Source: Anas platyrhynchos
Taxonomy: Eukaryota; Chordata; Aves; Anseriformes; Anatidae
Direction: 5' to 3'
NCBI RefSeq assembly: GCF_047663525.1
Contig: NC_092605.1
Span: 5,890,001 to 5,954,000, forward strand
Length of the DNA stretch: 64,000 nucleotides
Shown: in pieces, positions 19,101-31,238 of the stretch
Numbering within the stretch: position 1 is the first letter of the stretch
Layout: each line of letters begins with the position of its first letter
Position numbers and translations under genes: made by a program
The notes under the pieces: model-generated
Told to the model about the DNA's origin: nothing
The model's database searches: none
Seen by the model: only the letters and a program-made list of their open reading frames with translations

Positions 19101-21282
19101 CTTCCTAGTTCTCTTTCTACAAAAGTAGTGAGTTGTTTGTAGTTTAGCTAAGGATTTCAGGTGATTTCAACTTCCTTCAGTGACATACTGTTTCAGTTTC
19201 AGGCTTGATGAGAAAACAAAGCAGTTAAAATGCTGATTTGGTGGTACATTAAAAACTCTTCCTATTTTATTTACTTCAATTGCAATATCACTGTCTTTTT
19301 TTTTTTTTCTCCCTGTGGATTGCTATTTGTTTTATTCCCATAATTTTACAAATTAAAATTTGTGCCTCTTAGAGACAGAAGTCCGAAAGATGAAGCTGTA
19401 GAGCTGTATCTCCGCATGGCCACAATTGTATTGCTGTAAATGTGCCTATGAACAGGTGTAAATATAGTCTGTAGCTGTATTTCCTTTATTTCTTTTCAGT
19501 GTTTAAAAGAAAACACGAAACAACTGCTTTCCTACTTCTTCCTAAAGATTGCTGTACTTCAAACACTACAGATAATTTTCTCACACCCCAGCATCATTGT
19601 GCTAACACAAAACCAGAGCATAGAGCATGCTTCCCTTAAATAATGTTCCTTAGCTGGTAATTTTTCTTCATCTAAATTAATTGATGCAATCTGTCCCATT
19701 GTTTCTACTTGATGAAGTTATCAGTTCCCATGCAAGGCACTCTCCCCTGTACTGCCTGAAAAACCAGAGACTGACAGATGTGGAGGCCCAGAGCACAATG
19801 GGGAGCATTTACACTTAGAGCAGCAACAGACCAGAAGAAATAGCCCTTTGAACTGACTCTATTTATGGCCTGACTTCCTTGCCCTGAGCTCACAAATCGC
19901 TATCATCAACTTTTTTGATTAGAGAAAATAGCTGCTAATGAAAGTGTAAATGACACTGGGAGTGAATAGGGGCTTTATAGTTAATCTCAGGACGAGGTCT
20001 TCTGTCACTAGGCCCTGAGCAATGCAGGAGCAACTTGGAGCACCAAGAACAAGTGCATTATAGCTTGTCAATAGACTTGGATGCATCTGATTAAAAATTA
20101 TTAGAGAGAGAGATGGAGAGCAGAGACATCTGTTACACAAAATCCTGGATTCCCTTGGAAATTGAGTTAGATAGGAAGGTCTTGGAAATTTCAGAAATGC
20201 GTTCTTTCTGTTTCATCTGTTGTCGAGTTCTCTGTACCTGAATGAAAGAGTTTTGTGGCAGAAGTATGGCAAAGTTCCAGTTTCACTGACAACCCCTCAG
20301 TTGCCCAAAGCCCAAATGGGATTGTTTTGGGAGAAAGAGGTACATGAATCTATGTGATTTTAAATAGGGATTAAAATAAAGTTACTTGAAGAGTTCTGCA
20401 TGCTGTTCACTGACTCTGAAAGTATCTTTTTCTGGATGGATAATGTTTTCTTTTGAGGGAAGAAACCTCAAACATTTAAATGAAAAGTGTTTAACAAGCT
20501 CTTATTTTTCCCAATCGAGTCATATTCTAATTCTTCTTAAATCAATTTATTTTACTGCTGTCAAAGAAGAAAACTGAGAGTCCTGTGGAGACAGGAAGGA
20601 GTTTAGTCTGTGACAGTCTTTGACTTGGAACATAAACTGAATCCCTGAGCTGACCTCTTTTCCTGTGCTTTTTATTCTTTACTGCTGATTTGCATTATCA
20701 AACAAGTTATACATTTCTTCGCGAGCGTAGTCGATTTGAGCAGTTATAAAGCATGCTTACAAGCACATAGCACTGTTTGTGTCGGGCTTTGGACTGTCCT
20801 TTGTACAGGAAGCAATGTATGCTCAGAAATGTGTCTGCCTGTAGGTGGTTGCAGTGCGAGCCATGCAACAGATTTATTTCTCCAATTATTTCATTCAGTG
20901 AGCTCCTTATACATGAGCTACTTACCTGCTGCTCCATAACCAACTCCTGTCTTCTTCACATTTAGTGGTGAAAGGATCTATCCGAAATGTTTCCCACGAT
21001 TCTGAGAACCACATGTCACAGGTTGATGTCAACGTCCAGAAAGTCTACAGACAGAAAAACAGAATTTTCCAGCAGGATGAAGCAAGTGGTGAATGGCGAG
21101 GCCCTATACGAACCCTGCTACAGTGCAAGGTGAAGAAGGGAACTGGAGATTTTCTTTTCACTGGAAATGAACATTTTGGCGAAGCCTGGTTGGGCTGTGC
21201 TCCTCGGTTTAAAGATTTCAGTTTCATTTACCATGCTGCCAGAGAAAGAAGAGCCAACCCATGCGAGTTTCAGCTCAATTGA
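15839..21282 (+). CDS. METRNL-like: Meteorin-family secreted protein (METRNL-like), complete
   Basis: Meteorin and meteorin-like are secreted signalling proteins acting on neural, fat and immune cells. Four exons with phase-consistent GT/AG borders, 15839-15939, 16807-17216, 18641-18700 and 20966-21282 (stop TGA), encode 295 residues; human METRN has 293 and METRNL 311. The start ATG has a strong Kozak context (GCCATGG). Residues 1-26 form a signal peptide (LLPALLLVLLAAGG core, likely cut near GAA-D). The mature part opens with the family mark CSWRGSGL and continues with VEQVHLRC, LEWMYP, QKDISHRTASFQYEL, CRPC, SDFVVKGSI and GDFLFTG-EHFGEAWLGCAPRFKDF. There are ten mature cysteines, the number expected for the family, and three N-glycosylation sequons (NLS, NQS, NVS). 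Text similarity favours METRNL over METRN. Its place between DGKE and TRIM25 is not where human METRNL or METRN lie, so it may be a separate paralogue; orthology is inferred, not shown. Confidence 0.93.
17749..17769 (+). repeat. C-rich tract in METRNL-like intron 2
   Basis: Two runs of about nine to ten C separated by a single A. The G-rich complementary strand could form a quadruplex, but no function is assigned. Confidence 0.8.
18613..18636 (+). repeat. Poly-T run forming the acceptor tract of METRNL-like exon 3
   Basis: About 24 T directly precede AAAG and exon 3 at 18641, so the homopolymer serves as the polypyrimidine tract of this acceptor. Length variation here is likely. Confidence 0.85.
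19755..19980 (+). repeat. Element A: one copy of a diverged noncoding repeat pair
   Basis: Lies in intron 3 of the METRNL-like gene. It aligns by eye along its length with 26452-26698 (element B). Shared words in the same order are CTGACAGATGTG, ACAGACCA, TTTGAA, TGAGC, CACAAAT, GCTGC-AATGAAAGT-TAAATGACA and GAATAGG. Estimated similarity is a bit over half of positions with small gaps. It is not coding and not CR1. It could be an old interspersed repeat or a duplicated regulatory element. Confidence 0.6.
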
Positions 21283-23032
21283 CAGGAGTAACACAGGACG
21301 TGAGAGTTGAAAAAGTTTGGCCCTGTTTTTGGATACTGAATCTGAAACAGCATTAAAACCAAGGGCTAAAACTAACAATTTCACCAAAACAGGAGCCTGG
21401 AGAATTTCTTGGAGATAATGGCTCTGTGAGCCCTGTAAACTTTGACCACTAATCCATAAACTGGGTTGCATTACTTTCTCCCTCTTCAAATCCTCTTTGC
21501 CTCAAAAAATAACTGTGAATTTTGAAAAGGTTATCTTTGTTTTGTAGTTAGAAGGCAGCTAGTGCTCAGTATTAAGATATTCTCTCCATCTTTACTCTGG
21601 GCACTTACTATGTGCTTTTTCTCTATTTTTTTTCCTCTCTTCACCCATCTCCAGTTGATTTCCCTTCCATTTGATTCCTATTTATCTTCTTAACTACGAG
21701 ATCATTTCTGGGCATCTCACCACTTCATCATTCCACATTCCTATGATTATAGCTAAAACCATAGTTAGCATTTGTTACTAAACCCTCAAACAATTGGTAG
21801 GTTTGCCATTTTTTTCACCTTCTGTATGTCAGTAGAAATATTAACTAACCCTCTGGAGCAGGATCACAGCTGATGTAATTCCACAATTCTCTGTTGATTT
21901 CAGCATAATTGATAGTATCGGATTTTGTTCCACATGACAAATGAGAGATACAGCACTAAGCTCATATGAACTGGTATCATTACCAGATGAGGAAAGCTCT
22001 TCGAGAAATGCATTGAAATAATCAGAAGTTTAGGTCGTAGCATTGTCTGCATTGGAATGTAATAGTAGGTTTTCATAGTACTGGATCTACAGCTAGCTCT
22101 AGTTATTGTTGAGTGCACAATAGGAAAGAGCTAAGAGAATTGGCTCTTGGAAAGTATTAGAGGATATACAGGGGTATCCAAGTACATGGCTTTTGAGAGC
22201 TGGAGATCACTGCTACATCTGAGATTTTAAATGGGGTACTCTTTGGTATTTGCACTGTAGATGTGAGAGAAAATGTGAGAGATATCTCTGTCTTGGTATA
22301 GATTAGAGGAACTACTATAGATTAGAGGTACTGCATTTCTTGTTTTGTATATTTGCTATATTTGTACATAGCAAACGTGTGTTGTGGTGGTTTTTGTTGT
22401 GTGTGTTGGTTTTTTTTTTTTTTCATTTTAAAGGGTCCTTAGTGATTTTTCAATGGCATCAATACTATAATTAATATTAGCTTTCATGGAGCATTGTTCC
22501 TTTGAAACAATGTGTTCTTTTTCCAACAAATAGGTACTTCAGTTAACAATTGGTTGAAAACCTGAAATAACCCAGTGTGATTGAAATATCATACAAGATA
22601 CATACTTCTGAAGTGCATGTGATCCAGTGATTTAATCCACAGCTATGCAGGCTTGTCTGCATTGTAATGAGTAACATGAAATTCCTGCAATCGGTGATCC
22701 ATAATGAAGAGATTACTAGAGCTTGTGGATGTTGAATATATTAATTCTGTTTCACTGTAGTCTCCATACATTGCATGGAGTTGAGATCACTGTTGTGACA
22801 CCAGTAACATGTAGAGAGGTACCCAAATGTTTCCAAGTGCTGGAACAAAAAGCTTTGGCAGGGGAAAATCTTTTAGTTTGAATTTGTTTCAGATTTTAAA
22901 CAAATACTCTGAAGGAACAAAGAAGAAAGTAAAAGCATCGCATTGTTCTTCCCCTACGGGCCTTCCTTACCACTTTGCTAGCAAATGGGAAAACAAACAA
23001 TAGATAGGAAAGTGAAAGAGAAGAGCTGGGGG

Positions 23033-23072
<40 letters not shown>

Positions 23073-26000
23073 AAACTAGGTGAAAGTTACTTCAGAGTGC
23101 TCAGACCATTCTTGGAAAATCGAGGGAGCCAAATGTTTTTCTCTATAGGAAAAGATTCGGAAGCAAAGACCAGACAAAAACGCAGTTAGAAAGATGAACA
23201 AGTATCTGCATATTTAAGAGAGAATTTCTGTGATATATGGAGTGCCAACACTCATAAAATCCATAGTGCTTCAGTTCTTTACCCTAGGTCCAAATTTCTT
23301 CCAACTTCAAGACAGTATGTCAAGATAATAGGCGTGAGTAACAGTGGGATAAAGCTGGAAAAGATGGAAAATCAGAATCAGTGGAAGAGCAGGGATGTAT
23401 TTGAAGAGCAATATAAGATCAGGTTACACACTACTTAATTTCAGTAACTTTATTAAGATTATTATCCTTAGACAGGATGGGCAACCATTATTGGAACAAG
23501 GAGCTGTAACATGCAGGACATTTTAATTTTGTCTTCTGGTGGTTTAAACTGTCAGCCTAAGGTAATACAGTGCAGTTTCTTAGTTACACAGGGCAGCAAG
23601 CAATGTTTGTTTCCCTTGCATCCTGTGTTACAGTTTCTAGCTACAGTTTCTTAGGTGTAGGAGAATGAAAGGTAAAGGGAATACTCTTCCTTGTCAAGTT
23701 AGCTTGTGTATAACAGGAGCCAACAGTTGCAGTTCTGTATGCATTATGGTCTTACCAGGCAGCAAGAAGTTGGAAAGAGTGAAAGAAAATAAATTATGCA
23801 AGCAGTCTGTACGGCACCCAGCAGAGAGTTTTAAAAATAAGTGAATATAACCAGGGATCCCTAACAGTAAAGAATGGAAACCTTCCTTTCCTGTGGTTTT
23901 CTGACATTATGGCTGCGTTGGTGGTGGGTAAACAAAGGCCGGGCAGCATTACAAGGGCATAGGGAACCTTCAGGGAATAAGGGAATGCCTAAAAACAAAG
24001 TAAGGGTGCCAGAGGCCTAATACAACTGTTTCTTTTAAGCTTTAGGGATCAGTTTCTCCAACTAGAGGTGAATGAGAATTGGATCTGAAGTGAAATAATA
24101 TCACTTGTTTCACAAGTGGAGGGCTGAGGCAGCACAAGGCAATTATTGGTGGGATTTGGGTGCCTGCTCTCATTAGTGCAAGCCCTGTGATCTGAGCTAG
24201 ATGGACTATGGGGAAGGGGGGTAAGTTATACTCAACCCATTTGTGAGCAACTGCAAGCAAACACGTGATGTTCTTTCTTTACTGTGGTTAAATTTAACCC
24301 AATGAAATATTTTTATTGAGGAAAGCCGGTTGAACATTTTCCCCTTTAGCATTGCAAGCTTAAGTCTTTCGGCCTCTTCCAGGAAGCAAGTGAAGCTTTT
24401 TCCATAATCCTTCTGCTCTGTAACATTTCATAAAGCAGTGGGGTCTTTATGCACTTAATCATTTGTTCTTTGCTGGATTCGTGCCCGATGTGTAGATCAA
24501 GAATCAAAAGATAGACAGGATGTTTCCTCACTTCATTGAAAGACAAAAAAGAGCTGTAAGAATCTCTAATGAGTCGGTGAATGACTGGACCAACACTATG
24601 AAGTAGAAGTTTGTGAATAGATAGTGGGGGCTAAGTTTTCTCGTCTGATTTGAACGTGGCTTGGCTGGCTTACACCCAAGTGAATTTGGCCCTTTTTGAA
24701 TGCAGCTGGTCTTTCCCTTATGTCTACCTTTGCATTTTCCGCATAGTTTCAAGTGCACTGAATTTTCAACACACTGTTCTGTAGGAAATTAATTGCATGA
24801 CTACAGGCTCATACTCTTTGTTAGAGCAGTGACTCATTCATTCCCTTTCTCCAATTCTATTAGTACTTTAAAGGTAAACGTTTCAATATTTTTAGCTGAA
24901 CTGTAAACTCAGCTTGTCTCAAACAGAAGTGTAAGAACCCTGTTGGTGTAACAAAGTAAAATGTCACAGTGAAATGGCAAAGCTGTGGCTTTCAGAGGGG
25001 TTGGGAGTTGTAGTGAGAAGGCCCAGGAGCTGCATGTCAAAGTTCTGGGTTGAAATCTGGGTTTATGCTGAGCTTTGCCTGACTCACATACCTAATGCCT
25101 TCCATTGTCAGTGAGAGTCCGTATTTTAAAGCAGTTTTAGATGGCTAGGGATGAGAAGGACTAAGGGAGGCACTCCTGAACACGTTGCAGAATTAACTCA
25201 GTTCAGAATCACTAGCACTTGTTCGCAGCTGGACAGTGAAAATGGCTTTGAGAAAGCAGCATGTGTTTTCTCTCTGACATCCTAGGTTTTAGCACCTCCC
25301 TTCAGAGCTCGTTCTCCACTGAAATCTTTAGGCTTAACGTCAGCATGGAAGAGGAGTATTTTTTTTTTTACTCTTTTTCTGACCTTTACCAAGATTCAAT
25401 CTTTTCCCGCTTTTTAATGGTTCTAATCCCATTCTGCTGAAATTTAGCAAGGCTTCCAAAATACTTGTGAAGAATTAGATTCGAGAGTACTTTTTTTCTA
25501 AACGCTTTTTTTTATTCCAAAGTGATGTGTTTTGGCTTTGCTACAGTGCAGCGATACGTCGGAGATACATAGTAAACGCTCTTGTAATTAATAGTCATAC
25601 CATATTTATAATTTTGCCTCAGGATATATAATTCTCTTAGTGTCTGAGAAAGCCATAGCTCTGTTTTCAAGGAATTAGTACAGAGACAAGTACCTGAAAT
25701 GAATCAGGGGCCAACAAGGAATAAGGGGACTCCAGGTATGCCATCAAACCTGTCATTGCAGCATGCCATAGAGCAGCAGCCCTCTTCACTGTGACTTTGA
25801 GAATTTGCAGCCAAATTATAACTTCATTACCAATAACAGTGCCAAGATTAAGGATTGTTAAACTGCCTGAGTATCAGTTTCATGTAAAATGAATGTATGA
25901 CTTGACTACTAGATTATTTTTGCAACAGTGCTATTCCTGATCAGGTTCCTAGGACACAACAATCCTTTACAGACAAATCTGGAAGCTGCTTCTAAACTGG

Positions 26001-26451
26001 GGGAAAAACTGCCCCTAAGGCAGAAAAAAGACTTTCCTTCCTTCACGAAGAACTACTAGATTTTTGAAATAGAGTGTTGGTACTCTAAAAAAATACAACT
26101 TATTTTTTACATTGTGTATTAAACTTCTTAATGTTTTCAAACACATCCAAAATACTTGGATCTATAATACTTGGACTTGGATCCTTCAAGTTCTGTTGAA
26201 CTAACTTAGGATCAATAATTGCTCACGATGGTATTTTCACCTAAATTATCTGCCTCTTTTCAATTAGCTTTTATTATTTTAATGGTCTCTCCTCCCACCC
26301 TTGCTTAGTGCTTTGGCCAGGCTCACATAACTGCCTATATTTTATGTAAATGGAATTGTTACACCGTAAAATGATATACAAATGTGTCTACCACGTGAAG
26401 TCCAGTAAATGGTGTGAATAAGCCCATTATTTTCAATGTAACGGCATCTGA
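21283..26451 (+). other. METRNL-like 3' UTR and intergenic sequence
   Basis: No coding exon recognised. ATTAAA at 21352-21357 is an early poly(A) signal candidate 70 bp after the stop; AATAAA occurs near 23791. A run of 38 A lies at 23033-23070. The short open frames here lack splice partners and family resemblance. Confidence 0.5.
23033..23070 (+). repeat. Poly-A tract, 38 bases
   Basis: Uninterrupted A run after GAGCTGGGGG. The sequence before it was not recognised as a retroposed gene. Confidence 0.95.
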
Positions 26452-26698
26452 TAGCAGCCTGGGAAACACAGGGCTGACAGATGTGAGCCTGTGACAAGGC
26501 CTGGAAAAAACTGAATGAGAAGCACTCTGACAGACCACAATTAACTGACTTTTGAAATAACTCCTTTTTTTTCCTCGGTTCTACATGGCTGAGCAAGATT
26601 CACAAATTGCTGTCTTGAACTTTTTAATGGGACAAAATTGCTGCCAATGAAAGTCTAAATGACATGAACTTTGAATAGGAGTCATAAAATGACCACAC
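26452..26698 (+). repeat. Element B: second copy of the diverged noncoding repeat pair
   Basis: Same-strand partner of 19755-19980, located 5.2 kb after the METRNL-like stop and before the 3' end of TRIM25. The clearest match is at the right end, where B reads CACAAATTGCTGTC and, about 30 bp on, GCTGCCAATGAAAGTCTAAA, against CACAAATCGCTATC and GCTGCTAATGAAAGTGTAAA in A. Confidence 0.6.
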
Positions 26699-27499
26699 CA
26701 TGACATGTTTTTAACTGACATTATTTGAGAAGTAGCAGCCCCTCCATTGAGAGGGGATCAGGAAGGGGTGAGAATAGATGGGAGGGAGTCAGAACTGGGC
26801 ATGGAAGCAGTCAGTTGAACAGTAGCCCAGTCCTATTTTAATGTAGGAAGAGAAACAAGCATTAAGAAATGTCTTGATAGATGTGTTCATGTGTGTTCCC
26901 AGATAATTTGCAGTCCCCTTCCAGTGTTCTTTTTACTATGAAAAAGTCATAAAGCTAAATGAAGAGAAAACGATACTAGATAGGAGAACAGACTGTTTAT
27001 GAGTAAGGTGCATGCTGGCTTCTCCACGTTCAGTACGTGTTCCAGAGCCAGGCTGTTGTCAGTCATGTTTACATGGGAGCAAGATACTTTATTTGTATTG
27101 GAATTGTGTAAACTTTGGAAGCTTAGGCCAAACTGTGGCAGACCTAATTGACCTCTTAATCCCAAGAACATCACAGGACAAGTAGTTAGTGAAGGGAAGG
27201 TGAGGATTGTATTTTTCCTTAGTTATTAATGTGAATTACAGCATTCCACTGTCTGCCTCTCCTGATCCAGCAATATCATAACTGACTCTCTAGGAACTTT
27301 TCAGAGAATTTATTCCCAGAAACCTTCATCAGCTACACTCGTTCAGAGAAAAGTGGCAAAGTCAATTTGTACCTTGTTTTACAGGAGCCTTTGTTTTAGC
27401 TGATTTTAAAAACTTTATTGAGCTGTCTGCTTTCCACTGGTCCCAGGGGGAGGCAGATTGCAAGCCACAAGCCCTTTAGTTTGACCTTGCTGACTGCTA

Positions 27500-27760
27500 T
27501 TAGGAGTCTCAGAATATCCTGATTTGGAAGGGACCCTCAAGAATCACTCTGAGACCAGCTCCTGGCTCCACACAGGACCACCCAAAAATCAGCCCCTGTG
27601 TCTGAGAGCATTGTCCAGATGCTTCTTGAACTCTGGCAGGCTTAGGGCCACAACCCCTGCCCTGGGGAGCCCATTCTAGTGCCCAACAGCCTTCTCAGCA
27701 AAGAACCTTCTGATACCCAACCTGAATCATCCCATTGCCACTTCCAGGCATCACTTGAGC
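27500..27760 (-). mobile_element. CR1 LINE fragment
   Basis: Reverse-oriented, 5'-truncated CR1 3' region. Marks seen are TTGGAAGGGACCCTCAAGAA, the text around CCCTGGGGAGCCCATTC-AGTGCCC and the AACC-TCTTCCAG-CA style of avian CR1 3' UTR. It is diverged and has no coding capacity. Confidence 0.75.
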
Positions 27761-28177
27761 AAGAAAATACTAGAGATCATCTAAGGGTTTTTTTAAACAA
27801 TCCCGCTACACACACTTAGTTCTTAATTGTTATCTTCCAACTAGTGGCATTTTTGCTTACCTGAAAAGGTCTCCACAGGTGCGGTTGTTGGAGGGGATGT
27901 TCATCTCATCCTCAGCTAGAATAAACCATTACTAGTAAAGGGTGTGTAGCTCAGATGGAGACAGAGATAGTTCAGGCACGTGTCTCAATCCAGAGGACAC
28001 CACAGCACATGCAGCTCTTGTCCTTTTCTCTCTTCCCCACTTCTTGTCTAACTTAGTGAGTTGTACAAATAACTGGTCTCCTTTTGCATACGATAGCATC
28101 TATTTCTGCCTCCCTTACTGCTTACTTCAACTTTGAGCACTGAACAAAATACCTCGAGTTAGAGTTTACCAAGAATA

Positions 28178-28183
28178 TTTATT
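28178..28183 (-). terminator. TRIM25: Candidate TRIM25 poly(A) signal
   Basis: TTTATT on the plus strand is AATAAA on the TRIM25 strand, in an AT-rich context about 3.06 kb after the stop codon. That gives a 3' UTR length similar to the long one of human TRIM25. Other AATAAA copies on this strand lie at 28405-28410, near 28435 and at 28732-28737, so the site is not certain. Confidence 0.35.
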
Positions 28184-31100
28184 GAATTCAAAATATCATT
28201 TCATTCACTTGAAAATTTAAAAGATCAGAAATCATCTTCTCGAAAATTTGTAGGTACAACAGTAAAGCAGATGGCATAAAATCCATGTCTACTGCCCTGA
28301 CAAGGCTGTCTAGCTGAAACATCTATATCAAATAGCATATAACGTACATACTGAAGCACATAGCTGATACCAGTACAATCATCAGGTTTGTACTTACATA
28401 AGCATTTATTTTTCTAACTACAGTATTTTACTGATTTATTTAATGGAAGAAGAGATTAATGCAGATTAGGGCATTCAGTGGGCAAGCATTTATCCAGTTA
28501 CCATCACTTACACATTAATATGCAAATCATTCCACATACTCATGGCTTTATTAACACCAGAATTAGTTCTCTTCCTATACTGGATAATCAATTTCTTTGC
28601 AGTATTAAAAAGAGAAGTGTAATTGAAATTTATGCTCGTGTCTACATTTCATTTACAAACCAGTACAGCTTTGATACTCTTACTGGATGAGTAAAAACTT
28701 TAGTTGTTATTTGTCATGCTGTAACTGATAATTTATTCTAATGATACATCTGCCCCCACTATTTTTATATATGCAAAGGATATATTCTCTGAAACTAAGT
28801 GAAATACCGGTTTTCAGAAGTGTGACAACTCAACTGTGCATTTCTCATTTTGTTCTAAATTAACTGACCCTCATTCTACTATTTTAATTCATTCAAAGCA
28901 CAAAACCAAACAGGAATCACTAGTGCAGGGGCAGGCTTGTTTCACTGCCCATAGTAAACCAGAACATGTCTTAACGTGTTACATACCCATATCACATTTA
29001 AAGAATCTACCCTTATCCAGTGTGGCAGAGTAAGAACTCTTCTCTCGTTAGCTTGAACACAGAATCATAGAATCATTTAGGTTGGAAAAGACCTCTGAGA
29101 TCATTAAGTCCATCTGTTGAGTGTCACTCCATACTATGTCTAAAGAAGCCCAAAGACTTTAAAGGTTAACTCTGACACCCCTTTGAAAGTCAAAGAGCAA
29201 GCAACAGAAGACGAGAAGAGGTGGAGTTTCTCCACTGCACAAGTTGCTGGGGCACTTTGAGAAGTGAAGAGCCATGAAGGGGGGATGTCGTACACTTTCA
29301 GCACCCCACTGAGTGGGTCTGCAGCCCTATGCTATGGTTAGGAAGCCAAAGGGACAAGATTTCTCAGACCAAACTGCTCATGTCCCCACAGCTGACAAAC
29401 TGGAACTGCAGAAAAAAATATTTCAGTGTACTTTTTGCTTCAAACAGGACACATCCTCCTTCCTCACCTTTCAAAATGTTTTGCTTAATTTGACAGTTTT
29501 AGTGCTGACTGTGCTTTGGAAGGCATGGACCCTTGAGGCAGGACAACCACTCCAAAGACAGCCATTGCACTTTTAGATCCAGCAAAAATTCCATATCCCA
29601 TTCTGGCCAAACAGATAGACACATCCTATTGGACTTGGGCTACCTGTGACAATGTACTGAGAGTTTACAAACCAAGTAAACGGAGACACCAAAGCCTAAA
29701 TCCCTATAAGTCTCCCACTTCAATCAATATGGAATGTAGTCAGAGATTCCTTTGAGCATTCCAACAATTCCCTTTCAAGCTGTCAGCTGTAGCTTTGTGT
29801 TTTATTACTCAGTCCTATCAGAGTCCAGGAATTCTCTCTGTTCTTCATGACCTACTCCAAGAAATTAGAGCTGGCATGGTAAGTCCAGAGATGTTACCAA
29901 GATACAGGCCCAATAACTATGAGATCCAAGTACCATGGTTGCCTACTAATTCTTTTAAAGTTGTAATTAAGAAATACAGAGGTACAGTCCTCTATGCATG
30001 GTGAGGACTTCTGGAGACATACTACAACCCAAAGGAAAGAACACCAGGAGAATTAGAAATCCATTCCAGTTGGGGTTGAAGTGTATTCTCCTTTGTGCTA
30101 ATTCCCTCTCTGTTTCGAAAGACTCCCCTGTGTGCAGGCTTCACACACAGAGGAAATATTCTCTATGTACTGTGCTCCTCAAATCAGAGTCCCAGTAACA
30201 TAACCACACTGTAGGAAATCCAGTCTCTACCAACTAAGCAACTAAAAATATGCCAGCAGAGAATATCCTGCCTCACAATGAGGAAAAGAAAGCAGGGTCT
30301 CCTGTCATAAAGTGAACGGCACATTTATGCTCCTATGCAAGCCAAAAATAGGCTCCCTGAACTCCTCAACACACAAAACACTGAAGAGCCTTCGATGTGA
30401 AGCATATTCTGGGTCAGAACATGAGACAGATTGCTTCAACCCACGAACTCTATTATTACAGGATCCACACTACTACTGTGCAGGAAATCTTCCTTCAGCA
30501 ATTCATTACCTGATGATTCTGATACCATTTTCTTATCCATCAACTCTAAAAATATCTGCATTCCCTTCTGATGAGATTTGTCATACTTAATTTTATAGCT
30601 GTCACAAGACCTGAATTTACTGATTTCAATAGTTCATTCTGCAGCATCTCATTGGCCATCTCACACTAAGAACATGTATATTTTAAATCTGGACTACAGA
30701 CAGTGGACTGAATATAGAGAAAGAATTAAGGTAAAACTGAGACCAACCTCAAAGCCTGAAACCTGAATTTCTCAAGGAATTCCTCGTTTCTTTCTCATGT
30801 ACTGCTACCCAGACTCAAGGCTATTACAGACTTGAAAACTACATCTGGGGATCCTTTACAGGAAACTGCAGAAGCCACAGCAGCTACTGCAGCCTTTTAT
30901 GAGCAGATCATATGATAACTGCTTTTGGAAGGACAGCCAAGGTTTTTGCAAACCCTTTAACTGTGTGTTTGTTGTTTTTTTTTTTACTATCATCAACATT
31001 TTACTAAATTACTATCTAAAGGTTTTAGCAATTCAGACCAAAGAATCACCAGATACTCCAAACTGCTGAAAAATTGATTTTCACCTTAAAACATTTTTTG

Positions 31101-31238
31101 AGACTGCTTTGACTAAGACAGGCAAGTTAATAGCTCATGAACTTGTAAAATACATGTTATAGCTACTAAGATAAGTTACTGCAAGGAATGATTATCTGCA
31201 TGTAAATACCCAGGCAAACTACATTAAGATATCAGACC
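28184..31238 (-). other. TRIM25: Probable TRIM25 3' UTR
   Basis: About 3 kb of AT-rich noncoding sequence after the TRIM25 stop, containing a CR1 3' end near 29057-29135. No exon or RNA gene is seen in it. Assignment as 3' UTR rests on the candidate signal at 28178 and family knowledge. Confidence 0.4.
29050..29140 (-). mobile_element. CR1 LINE 3'-end fragment
   Basis: The words AGAATCATAGAATCATTTAG and GTTGGAAAAGACCTCTGAGA followed by TCATTAAGTCCA are the reverse complement of the standard avian CR1 terminus with its ATTCTATG repeats. Confidence 0.9.

Noticed and set aside
23033-23070. Poly-A tail of a processed pseudogene
   Set aside because: No coding remnant was recognised upstream of the A run.
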